NCBI GenBank assembly: GCA_029263855.1
Contig: JAJUFC010000003.1
Location: 62,001 to 126,000, forward strand
Direction: 5' to 3'
Length of the DNA: 64,000 nt
Source of the DNA: Candidatus Thermochlorobacteriaceae bacterium
GTDB lineage: Bacteria; Bacteroidota; Chlorobiia; Chlorobiales; Thermochlorobacteraceae
In this document: in pieces, positions 1 through 8,536 of the stretch
How positions within the stretch are numbered: the stretch's first letter is position 1
How the letters are laid out: every line of letters starts with the position of its first letter
Notes under the pieces: generated by a model
Seen by the model: the letters and a program-made list of their open reading frames with translations, nothing else
Told to the model about the DNA's origin: nothing
Database searches by the model: none
Position numbers and translations under genes: made by a program

Positions 1-361
1 CACGATAAAACCCGTTTCCAACCGATGTAAATACCACCTCTTGCCCGTCCGCGCCACGCACGCGCACTTGCGCGTCGTCTCTACCAAACACATCGCAGGT
101 ATATTGGTTACGCATGCCATTCAACTGACGGTTGATTTGGGTATCCAATCCGGCGGGCGGGCGGCGCGCATTGAGGTTCGGTGCGATGCGCCCAACAAAT
201 ATCTCATGCGGGTGCGTGCGAAGGGAATCGGGCGCAAGTAGCCCGACAATCAGGTCATATTCTCTGTCCAAGACTGGCTCACTATATATTCCGTCTATCC
301 AATCACAAGCCGATAGGGTGAGCGTGGCTAACAATACAGGAAGCGCTTTTCTCAGTTTCAT
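1..361 (-). CDS. DUF4249-like lipoprotein, C-terminus beyond the window
   Basis: Reading from an ATG at 361, the minus strand stays open to the window edge (about 120 codons). The product starts with a lipoprotein signal (MKLRKALPVLLATLTLSAC, lipobox LSAC at residue 19). It continues with a beta-rich extracytoplasmic segment that includes DAQVRVRGADGQEVVF followed by GNGFYR, which resembles the beginning of DUF4249 lipoproteins found beside TonB-dependent receptors in Bacteroidota. An AAGGAGA Shine-Dalgarno sequence lies 5 bases upstream and overlaps the stop codon of the preceding small ORF, so the gene is the third in a minus-strand operon. The family assignment rests on a short stretch; the lipoprotein call is firmer. 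Confidence 0.65.
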   Translation of the reverse strand, partial: MKLRKALPVLLATLTLSACDWIDGIYSEPVLDREYDLIVGLLAPDSLRTHPHEIFVGRIAPNLNARRPPAGLDTQINRQLNGMRNQYTCDVFGRDDAQVRVRGADGQEVVFTSVGNGFYR

Positions 362-371
362 AACAATCTCC

Positions 372-545
372 TTAATCTTGATACAATGTATTGTAGGCGT
401 TCAGTGAGGCGTTCCAATCATTTGGAAAAAGCGTGAGCACGCGCTGGGAACCGTCTATGAGATGAACCAAGAGCTGTGAAGGCGTTGTTATTCGATTTCC
501 ATTATCGTCCTCGTCAGGGTAACTTTCGCCGTCAGGGTCAATCAT
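372..545 (-). CDS. 57-codon ORF overlapping the upstream lipoprotein stop (possible frameshifted C-terminus)
   Basis: The ATG at 545 overlaps the TGA of the upstream lipoprotein gene in the octamer ATGATTGA, and the stop at 372 overlaps the Shine-Dalgarno sequence of the next lipoprotein gene. The 57-residue product is acidic at the start (MIDPDGESYPDEDDNG) and has no signal peptide of its own. Two readings are possible: a translationally coupled small protein, or the C-terminus of the upstream lipoprotein displaced by a frameshift near 540. The second would give one secreted protein of about 208 residues and is attractive because a separate acidic peptide without an export signal makes little sense between two lipoproteins. 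No family recognised. Confidence 0.45.
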   Translation of the reverse strand: MIDPDGESYPDEDDNGNRITTPSQLLVHLIDGSQRVLTLFPNDWNASLNAYNTLYQD

Positions 546-996
546 AGAACGCAATCGCGGGATGTTCAAATCCACCGCTCTGAAATGTCGGGGTTTGGCT
601 TTGATTTGAAATTTTTCTCAGCGCGCTTGCCGCCGCTTCAGGATTCCAAGCGTGAACTTCAAAAAAGTGAGGAACGCCGTTGATAAGGACTTGCGTATTT
701 GCTAATCCTGAAATGATAGAATCCAATGGCAATCCAACTGAAAGACTTTGGGTGAGACGATGCGCATGCTTTTGATGAGATTGGGCGATTTTTGAGGGCA
801 GGGTCGGGTCTTGGGACAACACACTTAAAAAATTATCCAGTCCTTTTCGTAATTCTTGCGGCGTGTTCGCCTCGATTCGCGTCGGGTCGGTTGTTGAGAC
901 GGGTGATTCATCGCGGGTGCAGGCAGTGAGCGATGCGATAAGCAAAATCGCAGAGAGCAATCGGAATGCGCGAAGGGTAGACGAGGAGTTTGTCAT
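538..996 (-). CDS. Lipoprotein of unknown function
   Basis: The product of 152 residues has an N-terminal signal peptide and lipobox (LTAC, Cys26), so it should be a lipid-anchored envelope protein. The mature part is hydrophilic, mostly helical, and contains a segment about residues 105-125 reading VLINGVPHFFEVHAWNPE. No family was recognised. It is the first gene of a minus-strand operon with the small ORF at 372-545 and the DUF4249-like lipoprotein at 1-361. The last residues (HPAIAFYD) end abruptly at a TGA that overlaps the next ORF; a single-base indel here would extend it by about 56 residues. The 143 bases upstream (997-1139) are AT-rich and presumably hold promoters for both this operon and thiE. 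Confidence 0.65.
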   Translation of the reverse strand: MTNSSSTLRAFRLLSAILLIASLTACTRDESPVSTTDPTRIEANTPQELRKGLDNFLSVLSQDPTLPSKIAQSHQKHAHRLTQSLSVGLPLDSIISGLANTQVLINGVPHFFEVHAWNPEAAASALRKISNQSQTPTFQSGGFEHPAIAFYD

Positions 997-1139
997 TGGA
1001 GAAAAATGTTTGAGTTAATGTAAATGAAATGTTGAATAAAAAACAGAATTAGAACAAGGCAACAATTGAGGAAAGTTCCAAGCGTTCTTTTTTCAGTGAA
1101 AAAAAAGATTTGATGTTCGTTTTAATCGCAGCAACTTCA

Positions 1140-1784
1140 ATGAAAAAAACGATAGGCGCGCTGTGCGTCATCACCGATGTCTCGATTCAATCTCGATTCA
1201 CGCATCTTGAACTGTGCGAACTCGCCATTCGCGGCGGCGCAAGCGTGATTCAACTGCGCGATAAACGCGCGTCGTCGCGCGACCTTTACGCCCTCGCCGT
1301 CGCGATGCAAACGCTATGCGCGGGCTTGGGCGCGACCTTCATTATCAACGACCGCGTCGATATCGCCCTTGCCGCCAATACCGACGGCGTTCACTTGGGA
1401 CAAACCGACCTTCCGATTCCCGCCGCGCGAAAAATTTTAGGCGACCACAAACTCATCGGCGGAACGGCGGCGACGCTCGAAGAAGCCTTGCAAGTCGAGC
1501 GCGACGGCGCAGACTACATCGGCTTCGGACACATCTTTCCCACAAACACAAAAGCCAAACCTTCTGCCCCAAAAGGTATTGAGCAGTTATCCCAAGTGAT
1601 TGCGTCTGTGAAAATTCCTGTAATGGCTATCGGCGGCATCACGCATTCTAATGTTGAAGATGTCGCGCGCACAGGTTCATCTGTTGCAGTGATTTCAGCC
1701 GTTTGTGCGTCAGACAATCCGACAGCCGCTACTCGAACACTCGTGCAGACCATCTCGTCCGCTCGCCAACGCGCTGCGCGCTAA
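1140..1784 (+). CDS. thiE: Thiamine-phosphate synthase
   Basis: This TIM-barrel enzyme joins HMP diphosphate and thiazole phosphate to thiamine monophosphate in the cytoplasm. Visible family motifs are IQLRDKRAS (pyrophosphate-binding Arg and Lys), NDRVDIALA followed by GVHLGQTDL, GFGHIFPTNTK, and PVMAIGGI near the C-terminus. The ATG at 1140 gives 214 residues, the usual size; an ATG at 1113 would add nine residues with no support and neither start has a clear Shine-Dalgarno. No other thiamine gene lies in the window, and the upstream region lacks the CUGAGA element of a TPP riboswitch. It is followed 93 bases later by ppdK in the same direction. Confidence 0.9.
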   Translation: MKKTIGALCVITDVSIQSRFTHLELCELAIRGGASVIQLRDKRASSRDLYALAVAMQTLCAGLGATFIINDRVDIALAANTDGVHLGQTDLPIPAARKILGDHKLIGGTAATLEEALQVERDGADYIGFGHIFPTNTKAKPSAPKGIEQLSQVIASVKIPVMAIGGITHSNVEDVARTGSSVAVISAVCASDNPTAATRTLVQTISSARQRAAR

Positions 1785-1877
1785 AAACGGCTCGAGATTT
1801 TGCTTAACTTGCGTCGTGAAGTTTTACGCGCAACATTTTTTGCGTGACTTTCCATCAACATTTAATTGAGAAGTAAT

Positions 1878-4697
1878 ATGCCTACGAATGCTCGTTCTAA
1901 ATCGAAGCCCACATCAAAGAAATCCTCTTCGCTCAAATCGCTATCGTCCAACGGCAGTTTGTCTAAAAAATCGCCGTCCGCGAAGCCGCGCTACATCTAC
2001 TATTTCGGCGACGGCAAAGCCGACGGAACCGCCGAGATGAAAAACTTGCTTGGCGGCAAAGGCGCGAACCTTGCAGAAATGACGAACATCGGCTTGCCCG
2101 TTCCGCCCGGCTTCACGATAACGACCGAAGTATGCGCCTACTACTACGAACACCAGCAGACCTATCCGAAAAACCTCTTTGAAAAAGAGATTCCCGCCGC
2201 TATGGCGCGACTCGAGAAATCCGTCGGCAAAAAATTCGGCGACCCGAAAAATCCGCTTCTCGTCTCCGTGCGTTCAGGTGCGCGCGCCTCAATGCCCGGC
2301 ATGATGGACACGATTCTCAACCTCGGCTTGAACGACGAAACCGTTGAAGGACTTGCAACGCTAACCAACAACCCGCGATTTGCGTGGGATTGCTATCGCC
2401 GTTTCGTTCAAATGTATGGCGATGTTGTGCTCGGCTTGAAGCCGACGAACAAAAAAGACATCGACCCCTTCGAAACCATCATCGAGACGAAAAAACATCA
2501 GCGCGGCATTGAACACGATACCGACCTCACCACCGACGATTTGAAAGACCTTGTCAGTCAATTCAAGCGTGCCATCAAAGAAAGAACGGGACGCGATTTC
2601 CCGACCAATCCGTTTGAGCAACTGCGCGGCGCAATCGGCGCGGTGTTTGGCAGTTGGAACAACGAGCGCGCCATCGTCTATCGCCGAATGAACAACATTC
2701 CGTCCGATTGGGGAACGGCATGCAACATTCAAGCGATGGCATTCGGGAACTTGGGCGAAAGTAGCGGCACGGGCGTTGCCTTCACGCGCGACCCCGCCAC
2801 GGGCGATAATGTTTTTTACGGCGAATACTTGATGAACGCGCAAGGCGAAGACGTCGTCGCAGGCATCAGAACGCCGCTCAAAATTTCGGAACTCCAAAAA
2901 CAAAATCCCGCCATCTACGCGCAACTCGAGAAAATCCGCAAGACGCTTGAAAAGCATTTCCGCGATATGATGGACATTGAGTTCACGATTGAAAACGGCA
3001 AACTCTATATGCTTCAATGCCGCGTCGGAAAGCGCACAGGCTTTGCGGCGATTAAAATCGCGTTAGATATGAAAGACGAGCGATTGATTTCCGAAAAAGA
3101 AGCCCTCTTGCGCATCGAGCCCGAACAACTCAACCAACTCTTGCGCCCCGTCTTCGATGCGAAAGAAAAGAAAGACGCAATCGCCAAAGGGCGATTTATG
3201 GCGAAGGGATTGAACGCCGGACCAGGCGCGGCGTCGGGCAAAGTCTATTTCAACGCCGTTGATGCCGAAGCCGCCGGAAAGCGCGGCGAGCGCGTGATTT
3301 TGGTGCGCATCGAAACCTCGCCCGAAGACATTCGCGGAATGCAAGCCGCCGAAGGCATCTTGACCGCGCGCGGCGGAATGACTTCACATGCGGCACTTGT
3401 TGCGCGTCAGATGGGCAAAGTCTGCGTGGCAGGCTGTGGCGATTTGGAAATCCACTACGACCAAAGCGCGATGACTATTCGCGGCAAATCGTTCCGAATC
3501 AAAGAAGGCGATTACATCTCCATCGATGGCACGACGGGCGAAGTCTTTGAAGGTGAAATCAAAACCAGAGATTCCGAAGTCTTGCAAGTCTTGCTCAAAA
3601 AAACGATGAAGCCCGAACAGTCCGAAATTTATCAGATGTATGCGCGCTTGATGCAGTGGGCAGATAAATATCGCAAGTTGAAATTGCGCACCAACGCCGA
3701 CCAGCCCGACCAAGCCCAAACCGCTGTCATTTTCGGTGCTGAAGGCATCGGGCTATGCCGAAGCGAACATATGTTCTTCATCGAAGACCGCATCGACCGC
3801 GTGCGGCAAATGATTTTAGCAAACACTGAAGAGGAACGTCGCGCCGCACTCAAAGAAATTTTGCCGTATCAGCGCGTCGACTACTACAATATCTTCAAAG
3901 CGATGAACGGCTATCCTGTTACCATTCGCTTGCTCGACCCGCCGCTTCATGAGTTCTTGCCCAAGGAGCCGCGCGCACAAAGTCTGCTTGCTGAAAAGTT
4001 GCACAAGACCGTTGAGAAAATTGATGAGCGCGTTGAATCGCTCAAAGAGCTCAATCCGATGCTCGGCTTTCGCGGATGCCGATTAGGCATTTTGTATCCT
4101 GAAATCACTGAAATGCAAGTACGGGCGATTATGGAAGCGGCTTGCAACGCGGCAAAAGATGGGATTAAGGTCATGCCTGAAATTATGATTCCGCTTGTCG
4201 CTGATGTCAAAGAACTTCAACATCAAGCGGAGATTATTCGCACTGTGTCTGAAACCGTTTTTGCTGAAAAAGGTCGCCGCGTGGCGTATTTGATTGGAAC
4301 CATGATTGAAGTGCCGCGTGCCGCACTCCTTTCAAGCGAGATTGCGCCATCGGCAGATTTTTACAGTTTCGGCACGAATGACCTCACGCAAATGACGCTC
4401 GGACTTTCACGCGACGACTCGAGCCGATTCTTGCCCGCATATCTTGAAAAAGACATCTACCCGCGCGACCCCTTCGAAGCCATTGACCGCGGAGGCGTTG
4501 GCAAATTGATGAAGATAGCCAGCGAAGAGGGACGCAAGGCGAAGCCGAAACTCAAACTCGGCATTTGCGGCGAGCACGGCGGCGAGACAAGTAGCGTTGA
4601 ATTTTGTCATCAACTTGGCTTTGATTACGTCTCGTGCAGTCCGTTCCGCGTGCCGATTGCGCGATTGGCGGCGGCGCGTGCGGCGTTGAAGTCGTGA
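1878..4697 (+). CDS. ppdK: Pyruvate, phosphate dikinase
   Basis: The enzyme interconverts pyruvate + ATP + Pi and phosphoenolpyruvate + AMP + PPi. The 939-residue product carries the N-terminal ATP-grasp domain ([10 protein letters not shown], about residues 50-60), the phosphohistidine swivel domain ([15 protein letters not shown], catalytic His) and the C-terminal PEP/pyruvate barrel ending in GICGEHGGE with the conserved Cys. The ATG at 1878 is preferred over an in-frame TTG at 1866. Unusually, the first 37 residues are a Ser/Lys-rich low-complexity extension before the canonical start near YIYYFGDG. In Chlorobiota and Bacteroidota such enzymes serve gluconeogenesis or PPi-linked glycolysis; which applies here cannot be told from the window. 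Confidence 0.96.
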   Translation: MPTNARSKSKPTSKKSSSLKSLSSNGSLSKKSPSAKPRYIYYFGDGKADGTAEMKNLLGGKGANLAEMTNIGLPVPPGFTITTEVCAYYYEHQQTYPKNLFEKEIPAAMARLEKSVGKKFGDPKNPLLVSVRSGARASMPGMMDTILNLGLNDETVEGLATLTNNPRFAWDCYRRFVQMYGDVVLGLKPTNKKDIDPFETIIETKKHQRGIEHDTDLTTDDLKDLVSQFKRAIKERTGRDFPTNPFEQLRGAIGAVFGSWNNERAIVYRRMNNIPSDWGTACNIQAMAFGNLGESSGTGVAFTRDPATGDNVFYGEYLMNAQGEDVVAGIRTPLKISELQKQNPAIYAQLEKIRKTLEKHFRDMMDIEFTIENGKLYMLQCRVGKRTGFAAIKIALDMKDERLISEKEALLRIEPEQLNQLLRPVFDAKEKKDAIAKGRFMAKGLNAGPGAASGKVYFNAVDAEAAGKRGERVILVRIETSPEDIRGMQAAEGILTARGGMTSHAALVARQMGKVCVAGCGDLEIHYDQSAMTIRGKSFRIKEGDYISIDGTTGEVFEGEIKTRDSEVLQVLLKKTMKPEQSEIYQMYARLMQWADKYRKLKLRTNADQPDQAQTAVIFGAEGIGLCRSEHMFFIEDRIDRVRQMILANTEEERRAALKEILPYQRVDYYNIFKAMNGYPVTIRLLDPPLHEFLPKEPRAQSLLAEKLHKTVEKIDERVESLKELNPMLGFRGCRLGILYPEITEMQVRAIMEAACNAAKDGIKVMPEIMIPLVADVKELQHQAEIIRTVSETVFAEKGRRVAYLIGTMIEVPRAALLSSEIAPSADFYSFGTNDLTQMTLGLSRDDSSRFLPAYLEKDIYPRDPFEAIDRGGVGKLMKIASEEGRKAKPKLKLGICGEHGGETSSVEFCHQLGFDYVSCSPFRVPIARLAAARAALKS

Positions 4698-4720
4698 TTG
4701 CACTACGCCACATTTTGAAA

Positions 4721-6211
4721 TTATTCGGCACGAATTACTTGGGCTTTGCGAACCGTTTCGCCGTGAATCAATCCGCGACGCAGAACTTTGGTAATTGTGC
4801 CTGGCTCTAAATTGGTTTTGAGAATCGCTCCGGCTTTCTCGTGTCGCTCGTTATCGAAGCGTGAGATTTTGGTGCGCACTTCGATTTCTGTGATACTAAG
4901 ATTTTTTTGAAGCGCGTGGATGTAATCATTGACGCTCTCTGGTGTGTTGATTGGCGCATCAGGCTCAGGCTGAAACAAGGCATCAAGGGCATCGATGTGC
5001 GGCATCGCGTATTTTATCACAAAATCCTTCATCATCAATCCGTTTTCCAATTCGGAAAGATGAAAAGCAAAATCGTCCAAGCAAAGCGACAACTGCCCGT
5101 AGACGCTTGTCAAACTTGACTCTTCCGACCACTTCTGCCGATAGTATTGAATCAACTTTTGAAGTTCTATTGCAGTCGCGTTCTTGAACGATGCAGTTCC
5201 GCTTGCGCTGTCAATGATTTTAAGTCCCGCCGCTCGCTCTAAGGCAATCACGCGCGTAATGAGGCTTTGAATTTGTTGCGTGCCGCGTCGGCTTTCTTCT
5301 TCGGAGTTGAGGTCTGTTTGGTAAAAGGGTTTGTTCAAGCGGTTTTCAAGCGATTTCACTTTTCCCTCAATGCGTCCGAGTTGCTCGCCTTTGTCTTTCC
5401 CTTTCGAAACGATCAAGGAAATTCCGAAAATGCCGACGATGACGCTAATGACGGAAAGAATCAACGCCCAAGTGGCTTTTTGGTCGGCGTCGGAAATGGT
5501 TCGTCTTTGTGCAGGGCTGAGTTCTGCTTGCTCTTGCGTCGCTTTTCGCGTTTGAAAAATTGCATTCAGAATTTCGGGGTCTAAAAACTCTTTGAAGTCG
5601 TGCTTTGAAACAACCGATTTGTAATCGGCATAGAGCTTCCCGCTTGTCCACCGTTCACCGACGAATTGATACAGCGCGAGGGCTTCGGGGCGACTGTCGT
5701 TTTTGAAAATGGAGTAGTTCTGTGATGCGGCATCAAAGTCGAAGAGGTAGACAGTATCCTTGATGTCAAAGTTTTTTGTTAAATCAACTTGTTGGAAAAC
5801 GCGGTCATTTTGGGCGATTAGGTCAAACAGTTCTTTGTATTGCGCAACAGTTTTGAGCGACTTGTCGCTTTTGGCAGAAAACATATCGCCAATGCGTGCC
5901 GCTAAATTGCGCTCGATAACGTCGCGCTCATTGGGTTTAATCTCTCTGCCGATATCGACATAGACGGCTTTTTGCGCGTTGGAATCGGTTCGCAAGATGA
6001 ACTTCCCTGAGGTCGTGCGTTTGTTGATAAGTTGTATCAACAAGCCTTCGGACAGATTGCTTGGATTAAGCCGTTTGTAATAAATGCACACCACGCCTTT
6101 TTCTTGTGAGGTTTGTGGCGCAGATTGCCACGCCGCTTGCGTGCGCGGAAGAAACGTAACGAGATTGATCAGAAAAAAAAGAACAGCGAACTTAACGCGG
6201 AAACTTGGCAT
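4721..6211 (-). CDS. Membrane-anchored protein with GrpE-like C-terminal domain
   Basis: The 496-residue product has a signal peptide (1-26), an extracytoplasmic domain (about 27-240), one transmembrane helix (246-269), a charged helical/coiled-coil stretch (270-330), and a cytoplasmic domain whose last 38 residues read like the beta-domain of GrpE: PGTITKVLRRG at 470-480 and ETVRKAQV at 485-492. In E. coli GrpE the matching positions are PGTV..I.QKG and RTIRAAMV. GrpE is the nucleotide-exchange factor of DnaK; a membrane-bound form with a periplasmic sensor-like domain is unusual. The start ATG lies 20 bases inside the upstream DUF4032 gene, so the two are probably co-translated. Function is inferred only; an unrelated beta-structure that mimics GrpE is possible. 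Confidence 0.6.
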   Translation of the reverse strand: MPSFRVKFAVLFFLINLVTFLPRTQAAWQSAPQTSQEKGVVCIYYKRLNPSNLSEGLLIQLINKRTTSGKFILRTDSNAQKAVYVDIGREIKPNERDVIERNLAARIGDMFSAKSDKSLKTVAQYKELFDLIAQNDRVFQQVDLTKNFDIKDTVYLFDFDAASQNYSIFKNDSRPEALALYQFVGERWTSGKLYADYKSVVSKHDFKEFLDPEILNAIFQTRKATQEQAELSPAQRRTISDADQKATWALILSVISVIVGIFGISLIVSKGKDKGEQLGRIEGKVKSLENRLNKPFYQTDLNSEEESRRGTQQIQSLITRVIALERAAGLKIIDSASGTASFKNATAIELQKLIQYYRQKWSEESSLTSVYGQLSLCLDDFAFHLSELENGLMMKDFVIKYAMPHIDALDALFQPEPDAPINTPESVNDYIHALQKNLSITEIEVRTKISRFDNERHEKAGAILKTNLEPGTITKVLRRGLIHGETVRKAQVIRAE

Positions 6212-7418
6212 ACTCTTTTGTGATGTCGATTAAAGTTTTGAACATTTTTTTCAAAGACGAGGCATAGTTTTTCTCGATACCGAATCGCCTTGCGAAATCT
6301 TGAATCGCGTAGCTAAGCCCGACATCGCGCTTTTGCTGCTCGCTCAGGTAGTATTTGTTCTCCATAATTTCCAAATATACTTCTAATTCCGTTTTGTCAG
6401 GGAAATACTCGTCGAAGTTGCTTTGTTTGAGCAAGTCTTGAATCGGCAAGAAGTAATTGGCATACCAATCGAGCGTGGCATCGCGCATTGAAAGAGATGT
6501 TTTCATGCGCTCGCTCAAATACCACTTATGCTCTTCTAAGTGTTTGAGCAAGGTATCGGCGTAAGTTGCTTTGCGAAATCTACCGAAGTGGCGTTCGGAA
6601 TTGAATTGAGTGAGTGAATCAAATCGCTTGTGCGCGTCCCAAATTTTGGTGAGCGCGTTATATCGCTCGCGTAGGTAGGCGATATCGCTCATGGTAATGC
6701 TTTTATCGCGTGGGTTGCCACGCTTGTGAAATTCTTCATCGAGCCAAAGCATGGATTCAAAGAAAAATTCCAAGTCGGCTTCTTTCATGCGTTGAGAGAG
6801 CGAGCGGTGAATTTCGGTCGTTTCGGTATCGGCGAGCAAGGCAACAAGGCGACGGCGTTTGCCAAGCGTATGTTCTTCGCGCACGAATTTAATGAGCAGG
6901 TTATCGAGCGAGGCATCGCCCCAATACACATTCAAGGCGTGGCATTGAGCGAAAAGTTCGGCAATGGCATCGAAAATTTCTTTTCGCGCTTGCTGTTGGA
7001 ATCGCAAGCCAAACAAGACCGATTCAGGCAAGACGGCGTCTTCAAGTAGCGTAATGAGATAGGCGGTAACGCTGGCTTGATACATCACGCCCGCAGGCGT
7101 TTGAATCGGGACGGCACTTTCGCGACGAACGACGATACCGACAGGTGTTAAGGTTTGAATGCCAAGGTCGCGAAGTTTTTGATAGTTCTCGATTTCGCGT
7201 CGGGCAAGTTCAAGAGAAATTTCTTTAATGGCGAACTTGTAAGGCATCGAGGGCAATTTGGATTTCACGAAAATGACTTGATGGCGCGAGTCTCCGCGCC
7301 GCATCATAATTGGCGCAACGCCGAAGGCTTGCCACTCTTCTAATTTTTTTTCAAACGGAAAAAGCGATAGCGCAGGCAGGTAATGGGCATCGACCTCGTA
7401 GTCGAGTCGAGTGTTCAT
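6192..7418 (-). CDS. DUF4032 kinase-like protein
   Basis: The product (408 residues) resembles DUF4032 proteins, which contain a lipopolysaccharide-kinase/protein-kinase-like fold. Visible kinase-type positions are Lys65 in FAIKEIS, the loop YWGDASLDNLL with Asp168 and Asn173, and Asp197 in LLADTET in place of DFG. The C-terminal 190 residues are helical and rich in Tyr, Lys and Glu, as in the DUF4032 tail. The ATG at 7418 is chosen because it overlaps the upstream stop codon as ATGA; longer in-frame starts lie inside the upstream gene. It overlaps the GrpE-like gene by 20 bases. Substrate and activity are unknown. Confidence 0.7.
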   Translation of the reverse strand: MNTRLDYEVDAHYLPALSLFPFEKKLEEWQAFGVAPIMMRRGDSRHQVIFVKSKLPSMPYKFAIKEISLELARREIENYQKLRDLGIQTLTPVGIVVRRESAVPIQTPAGVMYQASVTAYLITLLEDAVLPESVLFGLRFQQQARKEIFDAIAELFAQCHALNVYWGDASLDNLLIKFVREEHTLGKRRRLVALLADTETTEIHRSLSQRMKEADLEFFFESMLWLDEEFHKRGNPRDKSITMSDIAYLRERYNALTKIWDAHKRFDSLTQFNSERHFGRFRKATYADTLLKHLEEHKWYLSERMKTSLSMRDATLDWYANYFLPIQDLLKQSNFDEYFPDKTELEVYLEIMENKYYLSEQQKRDVGLSYAIQDFARRFGIEKNYASSLKKMFKTLIDITKEYAKFPR

Positions 7419-7741
7419 TGCTCGAAGTAAGAAAGAATTGCTTGACGATAAAAATTTTCGCGGGGCGCGCCGCCAAGCGCGGGAAAAGGCTTTTCTGCTT
7501 TCCAAGTGCCGTCGCCGTTACGCGAAAAATAGCCTTGCTTTTCAAACGTGATGTAAAATCCTTCGGCGATTAAGTGCTCCTTTTCGCTTTTCTCCAAAGC
7601 GCGTCCGGTGAAGTGATGTTGAAGCCCGATGATAAAAAAGGCAGTTTCAACGCTAGGCTTTTTTTGAAATTTTTTTTCAAACATCACTTCAAATTGCGCC
7701 CAGCGTTCATCAATATCGGTAGGCAATTCGGATAGGTTCAT
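7415..7741 (-). CDS. Small conserved-looking protein of unknown function
   Basis: This 108-residue acidic/basic mixed protein has no signal peptide or membrane helix. Its pattern (FEKKFQKKP, AFFIIGLQ, KEHLIAEGFY, ending AILSYFEQ) resembles a family of about 100-residue uncharacterised Bacteroidota proteins that share a FLIG.QE core and end in YFE; that recollection is not verified. The ATG follows directly on the TAA of the DUF429 gene and its stop overlaps the DUF4032 start, so it is translated as the second gene of a four-gene unit. Its role probably relates to its neighbours. Confidence 0.6.
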   Translation of the reverse strand: MNLSELPTDIDERWAQFEVMFEKKFQKKPSVETAFFIIGLQHHFTGRALEKSEKEHLIAEGFYITFEKQGYFSRNGDGTWKAEKPFPALGGAPRENFYRQAILSYFEQ

Positions 7742-8383
7742 TTACTCAGCATCTTCGTTGAACGAAAGCGGTTTTCGCGCTTTATCATTCGGAATAAAAA
7801 TCAAGCCTTCTTGTGCGTCGCCGATGGGTTGGGTGAAGTTATGGTCGTGCAAGAGCGCGGTATAGGCGGCGAGAATCGCATCGAGCTCATGGTCGGAGAG
7901 CACAATTTTCGATGTGCGCGGCAGATTTTTAACGAATCTGGATAGACGGGTTTGAATAATTTCGCGCGAAATGATTTTTATTTTTTTATCCTTATGCGTC
8001 AAGCCCAAACGCACTTTCGTCGCGTGCGGATAAACTTCAATCGTGGGATAGCGCGGTTCAAGCGTTTTGGTAATCGTGATGGCACGGAAGGTCAGTTGTG
8101 CCAGCATTGAAGTTGCAAACGTGGGAATACCGAGCAACGCCAAGTCTCTATCGCACTTTCGGCTTGCGTAAGTGCCGTAGCGACCCGACGGAATGGAAAG
8201 TGGCGCGTCCATTCCGATAAGACACGGACGGTGATAATCAATGTAGTTTCGGATAGCCAAGTCGGGTTTGACTTGATTGACAAAGATGAGTTCTGCTTTA
8301 TCGGAAAGAGCGGCAACACCGGTTACTTCATCAATGCGTCCTGCTAAATCTACCCCGAAAAAAACTTTACCTTTTGAAGGCAT
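7742..8383 (-). CDS. DUF429 family protein (predicted RNase H-fold nuclease)
   Basis: The 213-residue product starts with GVDLAG (residues 9-14), contains IGMDAPLS (about 57-64), VYPHATKV (about 117-124) and HELDAILAAYTALL (about 162-175). These four acidic-residue blocks are the signature of DUF429, predicted to be an RNase H-like nuclease. It is the first gene of the operon running down to 4721. The stop TAA touches the ATG of the 108-residue gene. No biochemical role is established for the family, so the nuclease label is a fold-based inference. Confidence 0.75.
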   Translation of the reverse strand: MPSKGKVFFGVDLAGRIDEVTGVAALSDKAELIFVNQVKPDLAIRNYIDYHRPCLIGMDAPLSIPSGRYGTYASRKCDRDLALLGIPTFATSMLAQLTFRAITITKTLEPRYPTIEVYPHATKVRLGLTHKDKKIKIISREIIQTRLSRFVKNLPRTSKIVLSDHELDAILAAYTALLHDHNFTQPIGDAQEGLIFIPNDKARKPLSFNEDAE

Positions 8384-8483
8384 ACTACTGTTTGTCAGGA
8401 AGAAATGTTCGTGAATGAATGTCGGTCGTCATTGCTTGACCGTCTCTTTAATATACCTATCTTTGAGAATTAAACATATTTTT

Positions 8484-8520
8484 CTGATTTCAATTCAGCT
8501 GCTCTACCACTATGAGCGGC
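8484..8520 (-). other. tRNA-like 5' half (D arm plus anticodon arm), probably a relic
   Basis: On the minus strand a D arm can be drawn (GCTC stem, nine-base ATAGTGGTA loop, GAGC stem, 8517-8501), followed by an anticodon arm CTGA-ATTGAAA-TCAG (8498-8484) with UGA in the anticodon position. No acceptor pairing, no T arm and no serine-type long variable arm can be found around it, so a functional tRNA is unlikely. It lies in the 153-base spacer between the DUF429 gene and der. Confidence 0.3.
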
Positions 8521-8536
8521 AGTGAACCCGTCCGAA

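Noticed and set aside
1-407. Plus-strand ORFs at 41-241 and 132-407
   Set aside because: They lie antisense to a lipoprotein gene that has a signal peptide and a Shine-Dalgarno sequence on the minus strand.
997-1139. TPP riboswitch upstream of thiE
   Set aside because: The AT-rich leader lacks the CUGAGA element and the conserved helices of the THI element.
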